Made by a program: the position numbers and the translations under genes. A stretch of DNA of 64,000 nt from NCBI GenBank assembly GCA_002483135.1, contig DLHI01000035.1, positions 60,448 through 124,447 of the forward strand. The letters run 5' to 3'. Each line of letters starts with the position of its first letter. The first letter of the stretch is position 1. This document shows, piece after piece, positions 1 through 8,022 of the stretch. The notes beneath the pieces were generated by a model, which ran no database searches, was not told the origin of the DNA, and was given only the letters and a program-made list of their open reading frames with translations. The stretch comes from Hyphomonadaceae bacterium UBA7672. Its GTDB lineage: Bacteria; Pseudomonadota; Alphaproteobacteria; Caulobacterales; Hyphomonadaceae.

Positions 1-612
1 CGCGAGACCTACGAGATCATGAAGCCCGAGGATGTGGGCGTGCCCTCCACCTCGCTGATCATGGGCAAGCTCTCCGGCCGCAACGCCTTCCGCGACAAGC
101 TGGAGTCGCTGGGCTATGTGCTCGAACCCGCCGTCCTCAACGACGCCTTCAAGCGCTTCAAGGATCTCGCCGACAAGAAGAAGCACGTCTTCGATGAAGA
201 CATCATCGCCCTCGTCGACGAGCAGATGTCCGGCAAGCAGGAACGCGTCACGCTGAAGCGCTTGAAAGTCGTCGCCGGCACGGACGGCCCGCAATCGGCG
301 GAGCTCGAACTCATCGTCGATGGCGAGCCGCGCTCCACCAACGCCACCGGCAACGGCCCCGTCGACGCCGTCTTCAACGGCATCCGCCAGCTCTGCCCGC
401 ACACGGCCATCCTCGAACTCTATCAGGTCAGCGCCGTCACCGAAGGCACCGACGCGCAGGCGACCGTCTCCGTCCGTCTCGCTGAACAAGGCCTCGTCGC
501 CACCGGCAAGGCCAGCGACCCCGACACCCTCGTCGCCTCCGCCCGCGCCTACATCCACGCCCTCAACAAGCTGGACGTGCGCCGCGCGAAAGCGACAGGC
601 GCAGCGGCGTAG
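1..612 (+). CDS. leuA: 2-isopropylmalate synthase, C-terminal part (cut by window edge)
   Basis: Leucine biosynthesis: condenses acetyl-CoA with 2-oxoisovalerate to give 2-isopropylmalate. The reading frame is open from base 1 and only the last 203 residues are present. The segment starting YEIMKPEDVG, followed by the LSGRNAFRDKL motif, is the end of the catalytic barrel region and linker typical of LeuA. From about residue 75 the sequence (ERVTLKRLKVVAGTDGPQ, then the VDGEPRSTNATGNGPVDA stretch) matches the LeuA allosteric dimerisation domain that senses leucine. The stop is at 610-612. The upstream catalytic part lies outside the window, so integrity of the whole gene cannot be judged. Confidence 0.95.
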   Translation, partial: RETYEIMKPEDVGVPSTSLIMGKLSGRNAFRDKLESLGYVLEPAVLNDAFKRFKDLADKKKHVFDEDIIALVDEQMSGKQERVTLKRLKVVAGTDGPQSAELELIVDGEPRSTNATGNGPVDAVFNGIRQLCPHTAILELYQVSAVTEGTDAQATVSVRLAEQGLVATGKASDPDTLVASARAYIHALNKLDVRRAKATGAAA

Positions 613-721
613 CCTTCTTTCCTCCCTCGATCGCCACGCGATCGGGGGAGGTGGATCGGCGCGCCTTCGCGCCGAGACGGAGGGGGTCCATCGACGAGCC
701 ACACCTCCAACCACCCCCCGC

Positions 722-842
722 TTGTCATCCCGGAACCCCGGACTTGATCCGGGGGCAGCGCTATCCGGGACCCATTCCTCCATCCCGACACCGGCCCGAT
801 GGGTCCCGGCTCTCCGCTTCGCTGCGGCCGGGATGACAACCG
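722..842. repeat. Large palindromic intergenic repeat (REP-like)
   Basis: The outer arms are a perfect 12-bp inverted repeat, TTGTCATCCCGG at 722-733 and CCGGGATGACAA at 828-839. Inside is a second hairpin, CCCCGGA at 736-742 with TCCGGGG at 748-754, and a C/G-rich hairpin near 805-832. Elements of the GTCATCCCGG...CCGGGATGAC type are common between genes in alphaproteobacteria. Only this copy was seen in the window. Confidence 0.75.
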
Positions 843-854
843 TGGGTTGGGCAA

Positions 855-955
855 TTCGGCCGAATGAAATGTGGCGGCTGCAGAATCTTCGCGAGCACTC
901 TCAATCCACTAAGCAAAATCCGCTGTAGGAAACTCGCGTCACTTTCCGCCCCCCT
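855..955 (+). repeat. Dispersed 100-bp repeat, copy 1
   Basis: This block begins with the palindrome TTCGGCCGAA and matches the reverse complement of 58110-58210 at about 90% of positions by eye, with no clear gap. The longest exact runs are the first 28 bases and GCAAAATCCGCTGTAGGAAA. Both copies lie just downstream of a palindromic element (read in repeat orientation). Function is unknown; promoter region, small RNA and mobile fragment are all possible. Confidence 0.85.
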
Positions 956-1421
956 CCGCTGCGGGCGTATGGTGCCCTCAACGCGATCGCACGGAGGGTA
1001 AGCTGATCACTGTCCATGGCGCGATCGCGGGGCAGACGGGCGTGAGCATGGGACCGATGGCGCAAGCCTGAGACCCACACGCCGCCGGCGCTTCAACGAC
1101 GGGAAAGGCAGCAGATGTCCTCCCGCTGGCCGGCGATAAATCGTCTGTGGGGGCGCGGAGCCGATCCCGCACGCCTACCGGACTACGGACTACGAACGAC
1201 GGACTACGCGGCTTCGTCCGCGCCCTCAGCCCTCCATTTGAAGGGCAGAACGACAGCAAACCTCCAGGCCGATGGGTCGTGGAGCTTTCGGCATTTCTGG
1301 CAACGTTGACTTTCGCCGGGTCGTGGACCACATACCCCCGCACCACTGGAGGCCACGCACATGAAGCCGTCGAAACCCGCCTGATCCCGCGCGTCGTTTC
1401 CACTCCAGCTTTCGTGTCCTC

Positions 1422-2999
1422 ATGTTTCCCTCCATCACGTTCGATCGCATCGCCGCGAAAACGCCCGGCGACCGCACGCTGTTCGAAAACCTCACGCTCA
1501 CAATCGGGCCTGAACGCGTAGGCCTCGTTGGCCGCAATGGCTCGGGCAAATCCACACTGCTCAAGCTGATCGCGCGGCAGGGCGAGCCTGCCTCCGGCTC
1601 CATCACCATCAACGGCCGCGTCGGTGAACTCGCCCAACGCTGGCCAGACGACACGGTCACGCTCGCCCAGGCTCTTGGCGTCGCCGATGGTCTTGCGCGC
1701 CTTGCCCGCCTCGAACGCGGCGAAGGCTCCGAAGAAGACATGGCCGAAGCCGACTGGACGCTCGAGCACCGCATCGCCGAAACGCTGGCGAAGGTCGATC
1801 TCCCCGAGCGCGATCTCACCCGCTCCCTCCGCGGCTTCTCGGGCGGCGAGCGCACGCGCATCGCTGTCGCGAGGCTCTGGCTGGAGTCACCCGACATCCT
1901 CCTCCTCGACGAACCGACCAACAATCTCGACGCGCCGGGCAGGGCGGCCATCCTCGCCCTGATGGACGAATGGCGCGGCGCCGCCTTCGTCGCCAGCCAC
2001 GACCGCGACCTGCTCGAGCACGTCGACCGCATCGTCGAACTCACGCCCATCGGCGTCACGGTCTTCGGCGGCGGCTGGTCCGCCTTCGCCGAAGCAAGAG
2101 AGGCCCGTCGCGCCGCCGCCGTCGATGCACTCGACAAGGCCGAGACAGACCTTCGTCGTGTGAAGGACCAGGTCCAGCTCCAGCGCGAGATGAAGGCGCG
2201 CAAGGACGCTGCCGGCAAGGCGGGCCGCTTCGCCGCCGGCCAGAGCAAGATGCTGCTCGATTTCAAGCAGGATCGCGCCGAAGCCTCGCAAGGCGCCGCC
2301 AACCGCCTCGCCGACCGCCAGCTCTCGCAGGCCAATGAAGCGCTGGATGAAGCGAAAGCAAAGTTCGAAGTCCTCATCCCGCTCAACATCGTCACGCCCA
2401 GCGTGAACCTGCCCTCCCAGAAGCTCGTTCTCCAGTTCGAGGACGTGACGGCGCGGGCAGGCGACCGCTTCCTGTTCGGTCCGCTCTCGTTCAAGGTCAC
2501 CGGCCCCGAGCGCATCCACATCGCCGGCCACAACGGCGCCGGCAAATCCACTCTCCTCCGTCTGATCGCCGGAGAGCGCGAACCCGCGTCAGGCACAATC
2601 CGCCGCCTCGATGGCCGCATCGCCATGCTCGACCAGCATTCCGACACGTTGGACGAATCCCGCACGCTGCTCGAAAACATGCGCGCCGCAAACCCCGAGC
2701 TCGACGACAACGCCGCCTACGCAGGCCTCGCCCGTTTCGCTTTCCGCAACAAGAAGGCGCACCAAGTGGTCGCCACGCTCTCAGGCGGCGAGCGCCTGCG
2801 GGCCTCCATGTCCATCATGCTCGCCTCCGCGACGCCGCCCCAGCTTCTTCTTCTGGACGAACCGACAAACCACCTCGACATCGACAGCATCGAAGTCATC
2901 GAACAGGCCCTCATCGCCTATGACGGAGCGCTCATCGTGGTCAGTCACGACCCTGTGTTTGTGCAGACGATTGGGTGTGCGCGGGAGATCAGGCTTTGA
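1422..2999 (+). CDS. ABC-F family ATP-binding protein
   Basis: Cytosolic ATPase of 525 aa with two ABC domains and no membrane segments. Members of this family act on the ribosome (translation factors or antibiotic target protection). Domain 1 has Walker A GRNGSGKST (38-45 region), signature FSGGERTR and Walker B LLLDEPTNNLD. A charged linker of about 80 residues (QLQREMKARKDAAGKAGR) follows. Domain 2 has GHNGAGKST, LSGGERLR and LLLLDEPTNHLD. Both nucleotide sites look intact. The long untranslated stretch upstream could hold a leader. The 3' end overlaps the convergent EVE gene by 11 bp. The specific ABC-F subgroup cannot be decided by eye. Confidence 0.93.
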   Translation: MFPSITFDRIAAKTPGDRTLFENLTLTIGPERVGLVGRNGSGKSTLLKLIARQGEPASGSITINGRVGELAQRWPDDTVTLAQALGVADGLARLARLERGEGSEEDMAEADWTLEHRIAETLAKVDLPERDLTRSLRGFSGGERTRIAVARLWLESPDILLLDEPTNNLDAPGRAAILALMDEWRGAAFVASHDRDLLEHVDRIVELTPIGVTVFGGGWSAFAEAREARRAAAVDALDKAETDLRRVKDQVQLQREMKARKDAAGKAGRFAAGQSKMLLDFKQDRAEASQGAANRLADRQLSQANEALDEAKAKFEVLIPLNIVTPSVNLPSQKLVLQFEDVTARAGDRFLFGPLSFKVTGPERIHIAGHNGAGKSTLLRLIAGEREPASGTIRRLDGRIAMLDQHSDTLDESRTLLENMRAANPELDDNAAYAGLARFAFRNKKAHQVVATLSGGERLRASMSIMLASATPPQLLLLDEPTNHLDIDSIEVIEQALIAYDGALIVVSHDPVFVQTIGCAREIRL

Positions 3000-3408
3000 C
3001 GCCGCCCAGCTTCGCGATGTGCTTCCACTCCGCATCGCTCACGGGCTGAACTGAAAGCCGCGTGTTGTTCACCAGCACCATGTCCTTCAGCACGGGATCA
3101 TGCTTCGCATCGGCCAGCGCGACAGGCGTCTTCAGCTTCTCGACCGCGCGAATGTCGGGCGACACCCACGGGCCGCTTTCCGCCGTCGGATCGGGATAAG
3201 CCTCCTTCACCACCTCCGCGATGCCCACCACGGCCTTGTCGGCGTTGGAGTGATAATAGAGCACCCGCTCGCCCTTCTTCATCGCCATCAGGTGCAGCTT
3301 CGCGCCATGATTGCGCACGCCGGTCCACGCCGTGCCGCTCTTCCCCGCCTTGACGAGATCGTCCCACGAGAAAACGTCCGGCTCTGATTTCACCAGCCAG
3401 TAGGCCAT
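2989..3408 (-). CDS. EVE-domain protein
   Basis: Small soluble protein of 139 aa, almost entirely one EVE domain (PUA-like fold). The family is thought to bind modified bases in DNA or RNA. Recognisable landmarks are the N-terminal MAYWLVKSEPDVFSWDDL, the TAWTGVRNHGAK segment, GERVLYYHSN and the VVGIAEVVKEAYPDPTA stretch. The start at 3408 (MAYWLVKSEP) is preferred over an in-frame ATG three codons upstream because family members begin at this point. It converges on the ABC-F gene, overlapping it by 11 bp. It is separated by about 20 bp from the MFS gene on the same strand and could be co-transcribed with it. Confidence 0.9.
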   Translation of the reverse strand: MAYWLVKSEPDVFSWDDLVKAGKSGTAWTGVRNHGAKLHLMAMKKGERVLYYHSNADKAVVGIAEVVKEAYPDPTAESGPWVSPDIRAVEKLKTPVALADAKHDPVLKDMVLVNNTRLSVQPVSDAEWKHIAKLGGVKA

Positions 3409-3429
3409 GCCCATCACTCCGCGAAAAAG

Positions 3430-5145
3430 TCACCCCTGCTTCGGCATCTCGACGTCAGATCCGTCGAGTCGCCGCGCCTTGCGCAGCTGCGGGAACATCC
3501 ACGCCCACGCGCCCGCCACCACAATGGCGCCCGCTCCGCCGATGACTACCGCCGGAACCGCGCCAACCGCGCCGACGCCGATCGCGTGCGCCATAGTGCC
3601 CGCCCGGAATTCGCCCAGCTCGTTGGACGCCGACACGAACACCGAGTTCACCGCATTCACCCGCCCGCGCACTTCATCCGGCGTCCACAGCTGCAGCAAC
3701 GTCTCGCGCACCACCACGCTCACCATGTCGGCTGCGCCCAGCAGGATCAGCGCAAGGATCGACAGCCACGCCACGGTCGAAAGCCCGAACACGATGGTGA
3801 ACGCCCCGAACAGCGCCACGCATACGAACATGATGTGCCCAGCGCGGTCCCTGATTGGAAAGCTTGCGAGCAGAATCGCCACAGTGATCGCCCCGATCCC
3901 CGGCGCCGCGCGTAGCCAGCCCAGACCTTCAGGTCCCAGATGCAGGACCTCCTCGGCATAGATCGGCAGCAACGCGATCACTCCGCCCATCAGCACTGCG
4001 AACAGGTCCAGCGAGATCGCGCCCAGGATGACCTTCTGCTTCCAGATGAACCGGAACCCATCCAGCATGTTGGACAGGGTGGGGCGTTCCTTCGGCGGCG
4101 CCTTGGGCGGCTTTGGAATGAGGAAGACCACCAGCGCGCCCAGCGCCATGAACGCGAATGCCGTTCCATAGGCGATATCGGGCGCGAGACCGACCAGCAG
4201 GCCGCCCGCCGCCGGGCCCACAATCGTCGCTGCCTGCCACGCCGACGAGTTCCACGTGACGGCGTTCGCAAAGTCCTTCGACGGAACGAGCGAAACAACC
4301 AGCGACGAAGACGCCGGCCCCAGGAAGGCCCGCGCCACCCCGAAGATGACGAGTATTCCGAGCATCACGTAAGCGGCCGTGTACTGGACCGCGTGTACGC
4401 GGATGTCCGCGCTGGCGCTTGCCCCGCCCGGATCAGTCGCGGTGATTCTGACTGGAACCGTTCCGCGATCCTCGAAGGCAGGCGTCCCTGACAGCGTGCG
4501 CGTCACAGGATCAAAGCTCAGCCATGCCGGCAGTGGCTCGCCCGTGGCCATCGCTGCTGAATAGGTCAGCGCATCGCCATCCGGGTCGCTGAAAGTTGTG
4601 GCGGGAACCTGGAACGACAGTCGCTCGCCCGCCTGAACCGGCTCCGGCCCGGCCAGATCGGAGGCCACCGGAGCCCCGGCCAGCGTGCTCGCCGCCGCCG
4701 GCGGAATGATCGCGCCCTGGTGCGTTGGCCCGTGCCGGAACTCGGGCATCAGCGCGCTCGCGGTCAGCATGGCCAGCCCGCAGATCGCGGCCAGAGCGAT
4801 CGATAGCCCCATGATCATCCTGCGGCCGAACTGATCCGCCGCCGTACCGGTCACCAGCACGAGCAGGGCGAGAGGCAGGAACTGGACGAGCCCCACCAGC
4901 CCGGTGAACAGGGCCGACTTGGTCAGGTCGTAAATGTGCCAGATCACCGCCACTGAGAGGATCTGCGCCCCGAAGGTCGTGGCCAGCCGGGCGAGGAAAT
5001 ACAGGACGAAGGACCGGTGCCGGAAAGCGGCAAACCTTCCTGGCCCGGAATGGCCGGATGCGGGCTCAGCGCTGGCGTTGGTCATGCGGGTCGGGGAGGG
5101 CGAGCGGGGGAGGGGACTGGGTGTCGCGTCATGGCGTTGGGTCAC
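3430..5145 (-). CDS. MFS transporter with an Ig-like domain inserted between TM3 and TM4
   Basis: Inner-membrane exporter related to the MFS_3/EntS group, 571 aa when about 410-430 is usual. TM1-TM3 lie at about residues 46-68, 79-101 and 111-132, with the cytoplasmic motif-A-like loop ADQFGRRM between TM2 and TM3. Residues 160-253 are hydrophilic and read as a cadherin/He_PIG-type Ig-like domain: QAGERLSFQVPATTF, then SDPDGDALTYS, LPAWLSFDPVTRTLSGTP and VRITATDPGGASA. TM4 starts near 256 and the remaining helices follow normally, so the frame is continuous. Normal MFS topology puts the TM3-TM4 loop in the periplasm. An alternative start is Met21 (5085). The substrate is unknown. Confidence 0.88.
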   Translation of the reverse strand: MTQRHDATPSPLPRSPSPTRMTNASAEPASGHSGPGRFAAFRHRSFVLYFLARLATTFGAQILSVAVIWHIYDLTKSALFTGLVGLVQFLPLALLVLVTGTAADQFGRRMIMGLSIALAAICGLAMLTASALMPEFRHGPTHQGAIIPPAAASTLAGAPVASDLAGPEPVQAGERLSFQVPATTFSDPDGDALTYSAAMATGEPLPAWLSFDPVTRTLSGTPAFEDRGTVPVRITATDPGGASASADIRVHAVQYTAAYVMLGILVIFGVARAFLGPASSSLVVSLVPSKDFANAVTWNSSAWQAATIVGPAAGGLLVGLAPDIAYGTAFAFMALGALVVFLIPKPPKAPPKERPTLSNMLDGFRFIWKQKVILGAISLDLFAVLMGGVIALLPIYAEEVLHLGPEGLGWLRAAPGIGAITVAILLASFPIRDRAGHIMFVCVALFGAFTIVFGLSTVAWLSILALILLGAADMVSVVVRETLLQLWTPDEVRGRVNAVNSVFVSASNELGEFRAGTMAHAIGVGAVGAVPAVVIGGAGAIVVAGAWAWMFPQLRKARRLDGSDVEMPKQG

Positions 5146-5445
5146 TCATGGCGCTGCGCCGGGCGGTCGGCAAGAGGCGGCTTCGAAGTTACCGAAATCC
5201 GCCGGGGTACGCGTCGTTCCGTGTAGAGCGCCTGTCTGCGCGGCATGCCAAGCCCGGATTGAACGCTCGCGGAGGCCATCTTGGGTCGGCTGCCTGCCCA
5301 AAACTCCGGCGATACGCTCCGTACCGTCAGAGTGAATCTATATTGGCAGCGGCCCCTTGCGTTAGGGATTTCGAAACGCGAGGAAGGGTACGGGAGGCGA
5401 TAGGATAGGCGCGGCTTGAGTCGCGCGATCGGGAGCCATGCGCCC
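5146..5445. other. Divergent promoter region, MFS gene / mreB
   Basis: About 300 bp between divergently read genes. I see no open frame with protein character. A GAATC (GANTC class, the CcrM methylation site of Caulobacter-like bacteria) sits at about 5334 within GTGAATCTATATT, where it could overlap a -10 region for mreB. This is suggestive only. Confidence 0.4.
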
Positions 5446-6486
5446 ATGTTCGGCAAACTCTTCAGCCTGATGTCCACGGACATGGCGATCGACCTGGGTA
5501 CGGCCAACACCCTGGTCTACGTGAAGGGACACGGCGTCCAGCTCGATGAGCCCTCGGTCGTTGCCTATGTGAACCAGAACGGCCGCAAGGTCGTTCACGC
5601 GGTCGGCAAGGAAGCCAAGATGATGCTTGGCAAGACCCCGATCTACATGGAAGCCGTTCGCCCGATGCGCGACGGCGTCATCGCCGACTTCGAAGTCGCC
5701 GAGGAGATGATCAAGCGCTTCATCCAGAAGGTGCAGGTCCGCCGCTCCTTCATCGCGCCAATCATCATCATCTGCGTGCCCGCCGGGGCGACCCCTGTGG
5801 AACGTCGTGCGATCCACCAGTCGGCCCAGATGGCCGGCGCCCGTCAGGTCCACCTGATCTACGAACCCATGGCCGCCGCCATCGGCGCTGGCCTCCCCAT
5901 CGACGAGCCGTCGGGTTCCATGGTCGTCGATATCGGCGGCGGAACGACCGAGGTGGCCGTCCTCTCGCTCGGCGGCCTCGTCTATTCCCGCTCAGTCCGC
6001 GTCGGTGGCGACAAGATGGACGACGCCATCGTCAACTACCTGCGTCGCGAAGAGAACCTGCTGATCGGCGAGGCTTCGGCCGAGCGCATCAAGAAGGAAA
6101 TCGGCACGGCGAAAGCCCCGGAGAACGGCAAGGGCATGTCGCTCGACATTCGCGGCCGCGATCTCATGAACGGCGTGCCGAAGGAAATCGAGATCACCGA
6201 GGCCATGGTCGCCAAGGCCCTCACCGAACCTGTCACCCAGATCGTCGACTCGGTGAAGACGGCCCTCGAAGCCATGCCGCCGGAACTCGCCGCCGACATC
6301 GTCGACAAGGGCATCGTGCTCACCGGCGGCGGCGCACTGCTGCGGAACCTTGACGTTGTCCTGCGCGAGCGTACGGGATTGCCCGTGACTGTTGCGGAAG
6401 ATCCGCTGAAATGCGTCGTTCTCGGGTCGGGCAAGGTCCTTGAGAATCTGGAAAAGATGAAGGGCGTGCTGGCCCCGGAAGTCTAA
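5446..6486 (+). CDS. mreB: Rod shape-determining protein MreB (bacterial actin)
   Basis: Cytoplasmic actin homologue of 346 aa that forms membrane-bound filaments and directs the elongation peptidoglycan machinery. Diagnostic sequence: MFGKLFSLMSTDMAIDLGTANTL at the start (phosphate-1 loop DLGTANT), VVDIGGGTTEVAVLS (phosphate 2) and GIVLTGGGALLRNLD (adenosine loop). The start at 5446 gives the canonical MFGKLF N-terminus and has GGGAG about 10 bases upstream. An in-frame ATG at 5416 would add ten atypical residues. It is the first gene of the mreB-mreC-mreD-mrdA-rodA operon; the gap to mreC is 52 bp. Confidence 0.97.
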   Translation: MFGKLFSLMSTDMAIDLGTANTLVYVKGHGVQLDEPSVVAYVNQNGRKVVHAVGKEAKMMLGKTPIYMEAVRPMRDGVIADFEVAEEMIKRFIQKVQVRRSFIAPIIIICVPAGATPVERRAIHQSAQMAGARQVHLIYEPMAAAIGAGLPIDEPSGSMVVDIGGGTTEVAVLSLGGLVYSRSVRVGGDKMDDAIVNYLRREENLLIGEASAERIKKEIGTAKAPENGKGMSLDIRGRDLMNGVPKEIEITEAMVAKALTEPVTQIVDSVKTALEAMPPELAADIVDKGIVLTGGGALLRNLDVVLRERTGLPVTVAEDPLKCVVLGSGKVLENLEKMKGVLAPEV

Positions 6487-6538
6487 GTCGCCTTCCCCTG
6501 GTTGAAGCGCTGGACGGCGATGTCCGCGAGGAGCCACG

Positions 6539-7537
6539 ATGGCCTGGTATGGTCACAGACGATCCGGTGAGCCGCGTCCTGGTGCGCGTGCGGTCGTCGT
6601 TGGCCTCGGGCTGTCGATGGTCGGCATCCTGGCGGTTCAGACCTCGACGGCTGTGCGCTCCGGCATCGACGCGTCGCGCCGTTCCATGGATGGAACCACC
6701 GCTAGCCTGGCCACCTTTGCCTCGGGTATTTCCAGCTGGTCCTTCTTCGGCTTCGGCGGCAGCGAGGAAGACAAGGCGCGCATTGCCGAGCTTGAGGCTC
6801 AGGTCCGTGATCTGACGCGCTGGAAGGACCTTGCCGAGACCATGGCGATCCGCATGGAGCGCTACGAGCGCCTTCTCGATCTGGTTGGCGAAACCCAGGG
6901 ACAATCCGTGACCGCCCGCGTCGTGGCGGAAGAGACAGGTCCGTTTTCGGCCAGCCGCATCGCCAATGCCGGCGCCGCCAACGGCGTCCGCGAAGGCTTT
7001 GCCGTCGTCAACGAGAACGGCCTGGTCGGCCGCGTTGTGCGGGTCGGCGAATACACGTCCCGTATCCTGATGCTCACCGACTTCGCGAGCCGCATCCCGG
7101 TCATGGGAACCCGCTCGGGCGACCGCGCCCTGCTAGTCGGCGACAATGGAACCGGGGCGCGCCTGATCGAGCCGGAAACGCCGGACAAGATCGTGCCCGG
7201 CGAAGTCTGGGTCACTTCGGGCGACGACGGGAAAATGCCCCTCGGCGTGCGCGTCGGCACTGCCCGCAAGGTCGGCGATGAATGGCGGCTCGACCTGGCC
7301 ATCGACCAGGGCCGTGTCGACTACGTCCGGCTGGTTCCGCCGCCTGATTTTGCCGCGCCTGAAGTCGCCCCGCGCCTGGGCGAGGGGCTGCCGCAGGAAA
7401 ATACCGAACCCACGCTTCGCACGGTCGGCGTGCAGCTGGCGCCTGTCGCCACCACGACGCCCGCTACCCCGTCAGCCGCAACTCCGCCTCCCGCTGCTCC
7501 GCCGCCGCGTCCTGCCGGGCAGGGGGGCGCGCAGTGA
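6539..7537 (+). CDS. mreC: Rod shape-determining protein MreC
   Basis: Bitopic inner-membrane protein of 332 aa that links MreB filaments to PBP2 and activates the elongasome. One membrane helix at about residues 18-36, then a coiled coil (DKARIAELEAQVRDLTRWKDL), then the two beta-barrel periplasmic domain (VTARVVAEETGPFSASRI, then GLVGRVVRVGEYTSRILMLTD, which are family hallmarks). The last 40 residues are proline/alanine-rich, a common low-complexity tail. Its stop overlaps the GTG start of mreD by 4 bp, so translation is probably coupled. Confidence 0.95.
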   Translation: MAWYGHRRSGEPRPGARAVVVGLGLSMVGILAVQTSTAVRSGIDASRRSMDGTTASLATFASGISSWSFFGFGGSEEDKARIAELEAQVRDLTRWKDLAETMAIRMERYERLLDLVGETQGQSVTARVVAEETGPFSASRIANAGAANGVREGFAVVNENGLVGRVVRVGEYTSRILMLTDFASRIPVMGTRSGDRALLVGDNGTGARLIEPETPDKIVPGEVWVTSGDDGKMPLGVRVGTARKVGDEWRLDLAIDQGRVDYVRLVPPPDFAAPEVAPRLGEGLPQENTEPTLRTVGVQLAPVATTTPATPSAATPPPAAPPPRPAGQGGAQ

Positions 7538-8022
7538 CCGTTGCGTGGCGGCTCTGGGTCCTGGTGCTTACGGCCCTTGCGGCTACGGTCACCGTCTACG
7601 GCATGCACGCCGGCATGGCGGGCGCATGGTGGCCCATCGCCGCCCTGTGGCTCACGACGACGCTCGCCGCGTTCGGCCTGTCGATCTGGGTCGCGGGAAA
7701 CCTGATCCTGCTCGGTCTGGTGATGGACTATATGGGCGATGCCCCCATCGGCGCCTGGCCGCTGGCCCTGCTGGCGGCCTATGCCGTCGCCCTGGTCGCG
7801 TGGGATCGCCAGCCGCCTATCCGCGTGATCGGCGCGGAAATCATCTCGCTGCTTGGTGGTTTCATCGCGGTCAGTCTTGCACTCACCATCGCCGGCAGCA
7901 TTGCTGGCCACCCGGGATTTGCACGAAACGCCCTCACGGGTGATTTCATAATGACCGCGCTATTGTATCCTGTTGTTCGCTTCTTGATCCTGCCGGCCAG
8001 CATCAGGGTGGCCAGACGATGA
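7534..8022 (+). CDS. mreD: Rod shape-determining protein MreD
   Basis: Small integral membrane protein of 162 aa, made mostly of hydrophobic helices (five or so), with little sequence conservation. It is assigned by hydropathy and by its fixed place between mreC and the PBP2 gene. It starts with GTG at 7534, overlapping the mreC stop in GTGA, and ends in ATGA shared with mrdA. MreD works with MreC in the elongation complex. Confidence 0.88.
   Translation: MTVAWRLWVLVLTALAATVTVYGMHAGMAGAWWPIAALWLTTTLAAFGLSIWVAGNLILLGLVMDYMGDAPIGAWPLALLAAYAVALVAWDRQPPIRVIGAEIISLLGGFIAVSLALTIAGSIAGHPGFARNALTGDFIMTALLYPVVRFLILPASIRVARR

Larger units (their letters stand above)
613..1421. other. Long intergenic region between leuA and the ABC-F gene
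   Basis: About 0.8 kb without a convincing gene. It contains a long palindromic repeat (722-842) and a 100-bp block (855-955) that recurs inverted near 58.2 kb. Further on there is a GC-rich stretch with several possible helices (for example GGCGTG near 1041 and CACGCC near 1080) and three copies of GGACTACG around 1180-1206. The part from about 970 to 1420 could be a leader or an RNA gene for the plus strand. Open frames here are short or run antisense through the ABC-F gene, and I found no protein signature in them. Confidence 0.6.

Noticed and set aside
1170..1210. Three GGACTACG repeats as a CRISPR or tandem-repeat array
   Set aside because: The units are short, unequally spaced and too few; no CRISPR-type spacers are present and no array was seen anywhere in the window.
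1226..2710. A 494-codon minus-strand frame
   Set aside because: It lies opposite the ABC-F gene, whose two nucleotide sites are intact; the antisense product is Ser/Arg-rich and family-less.
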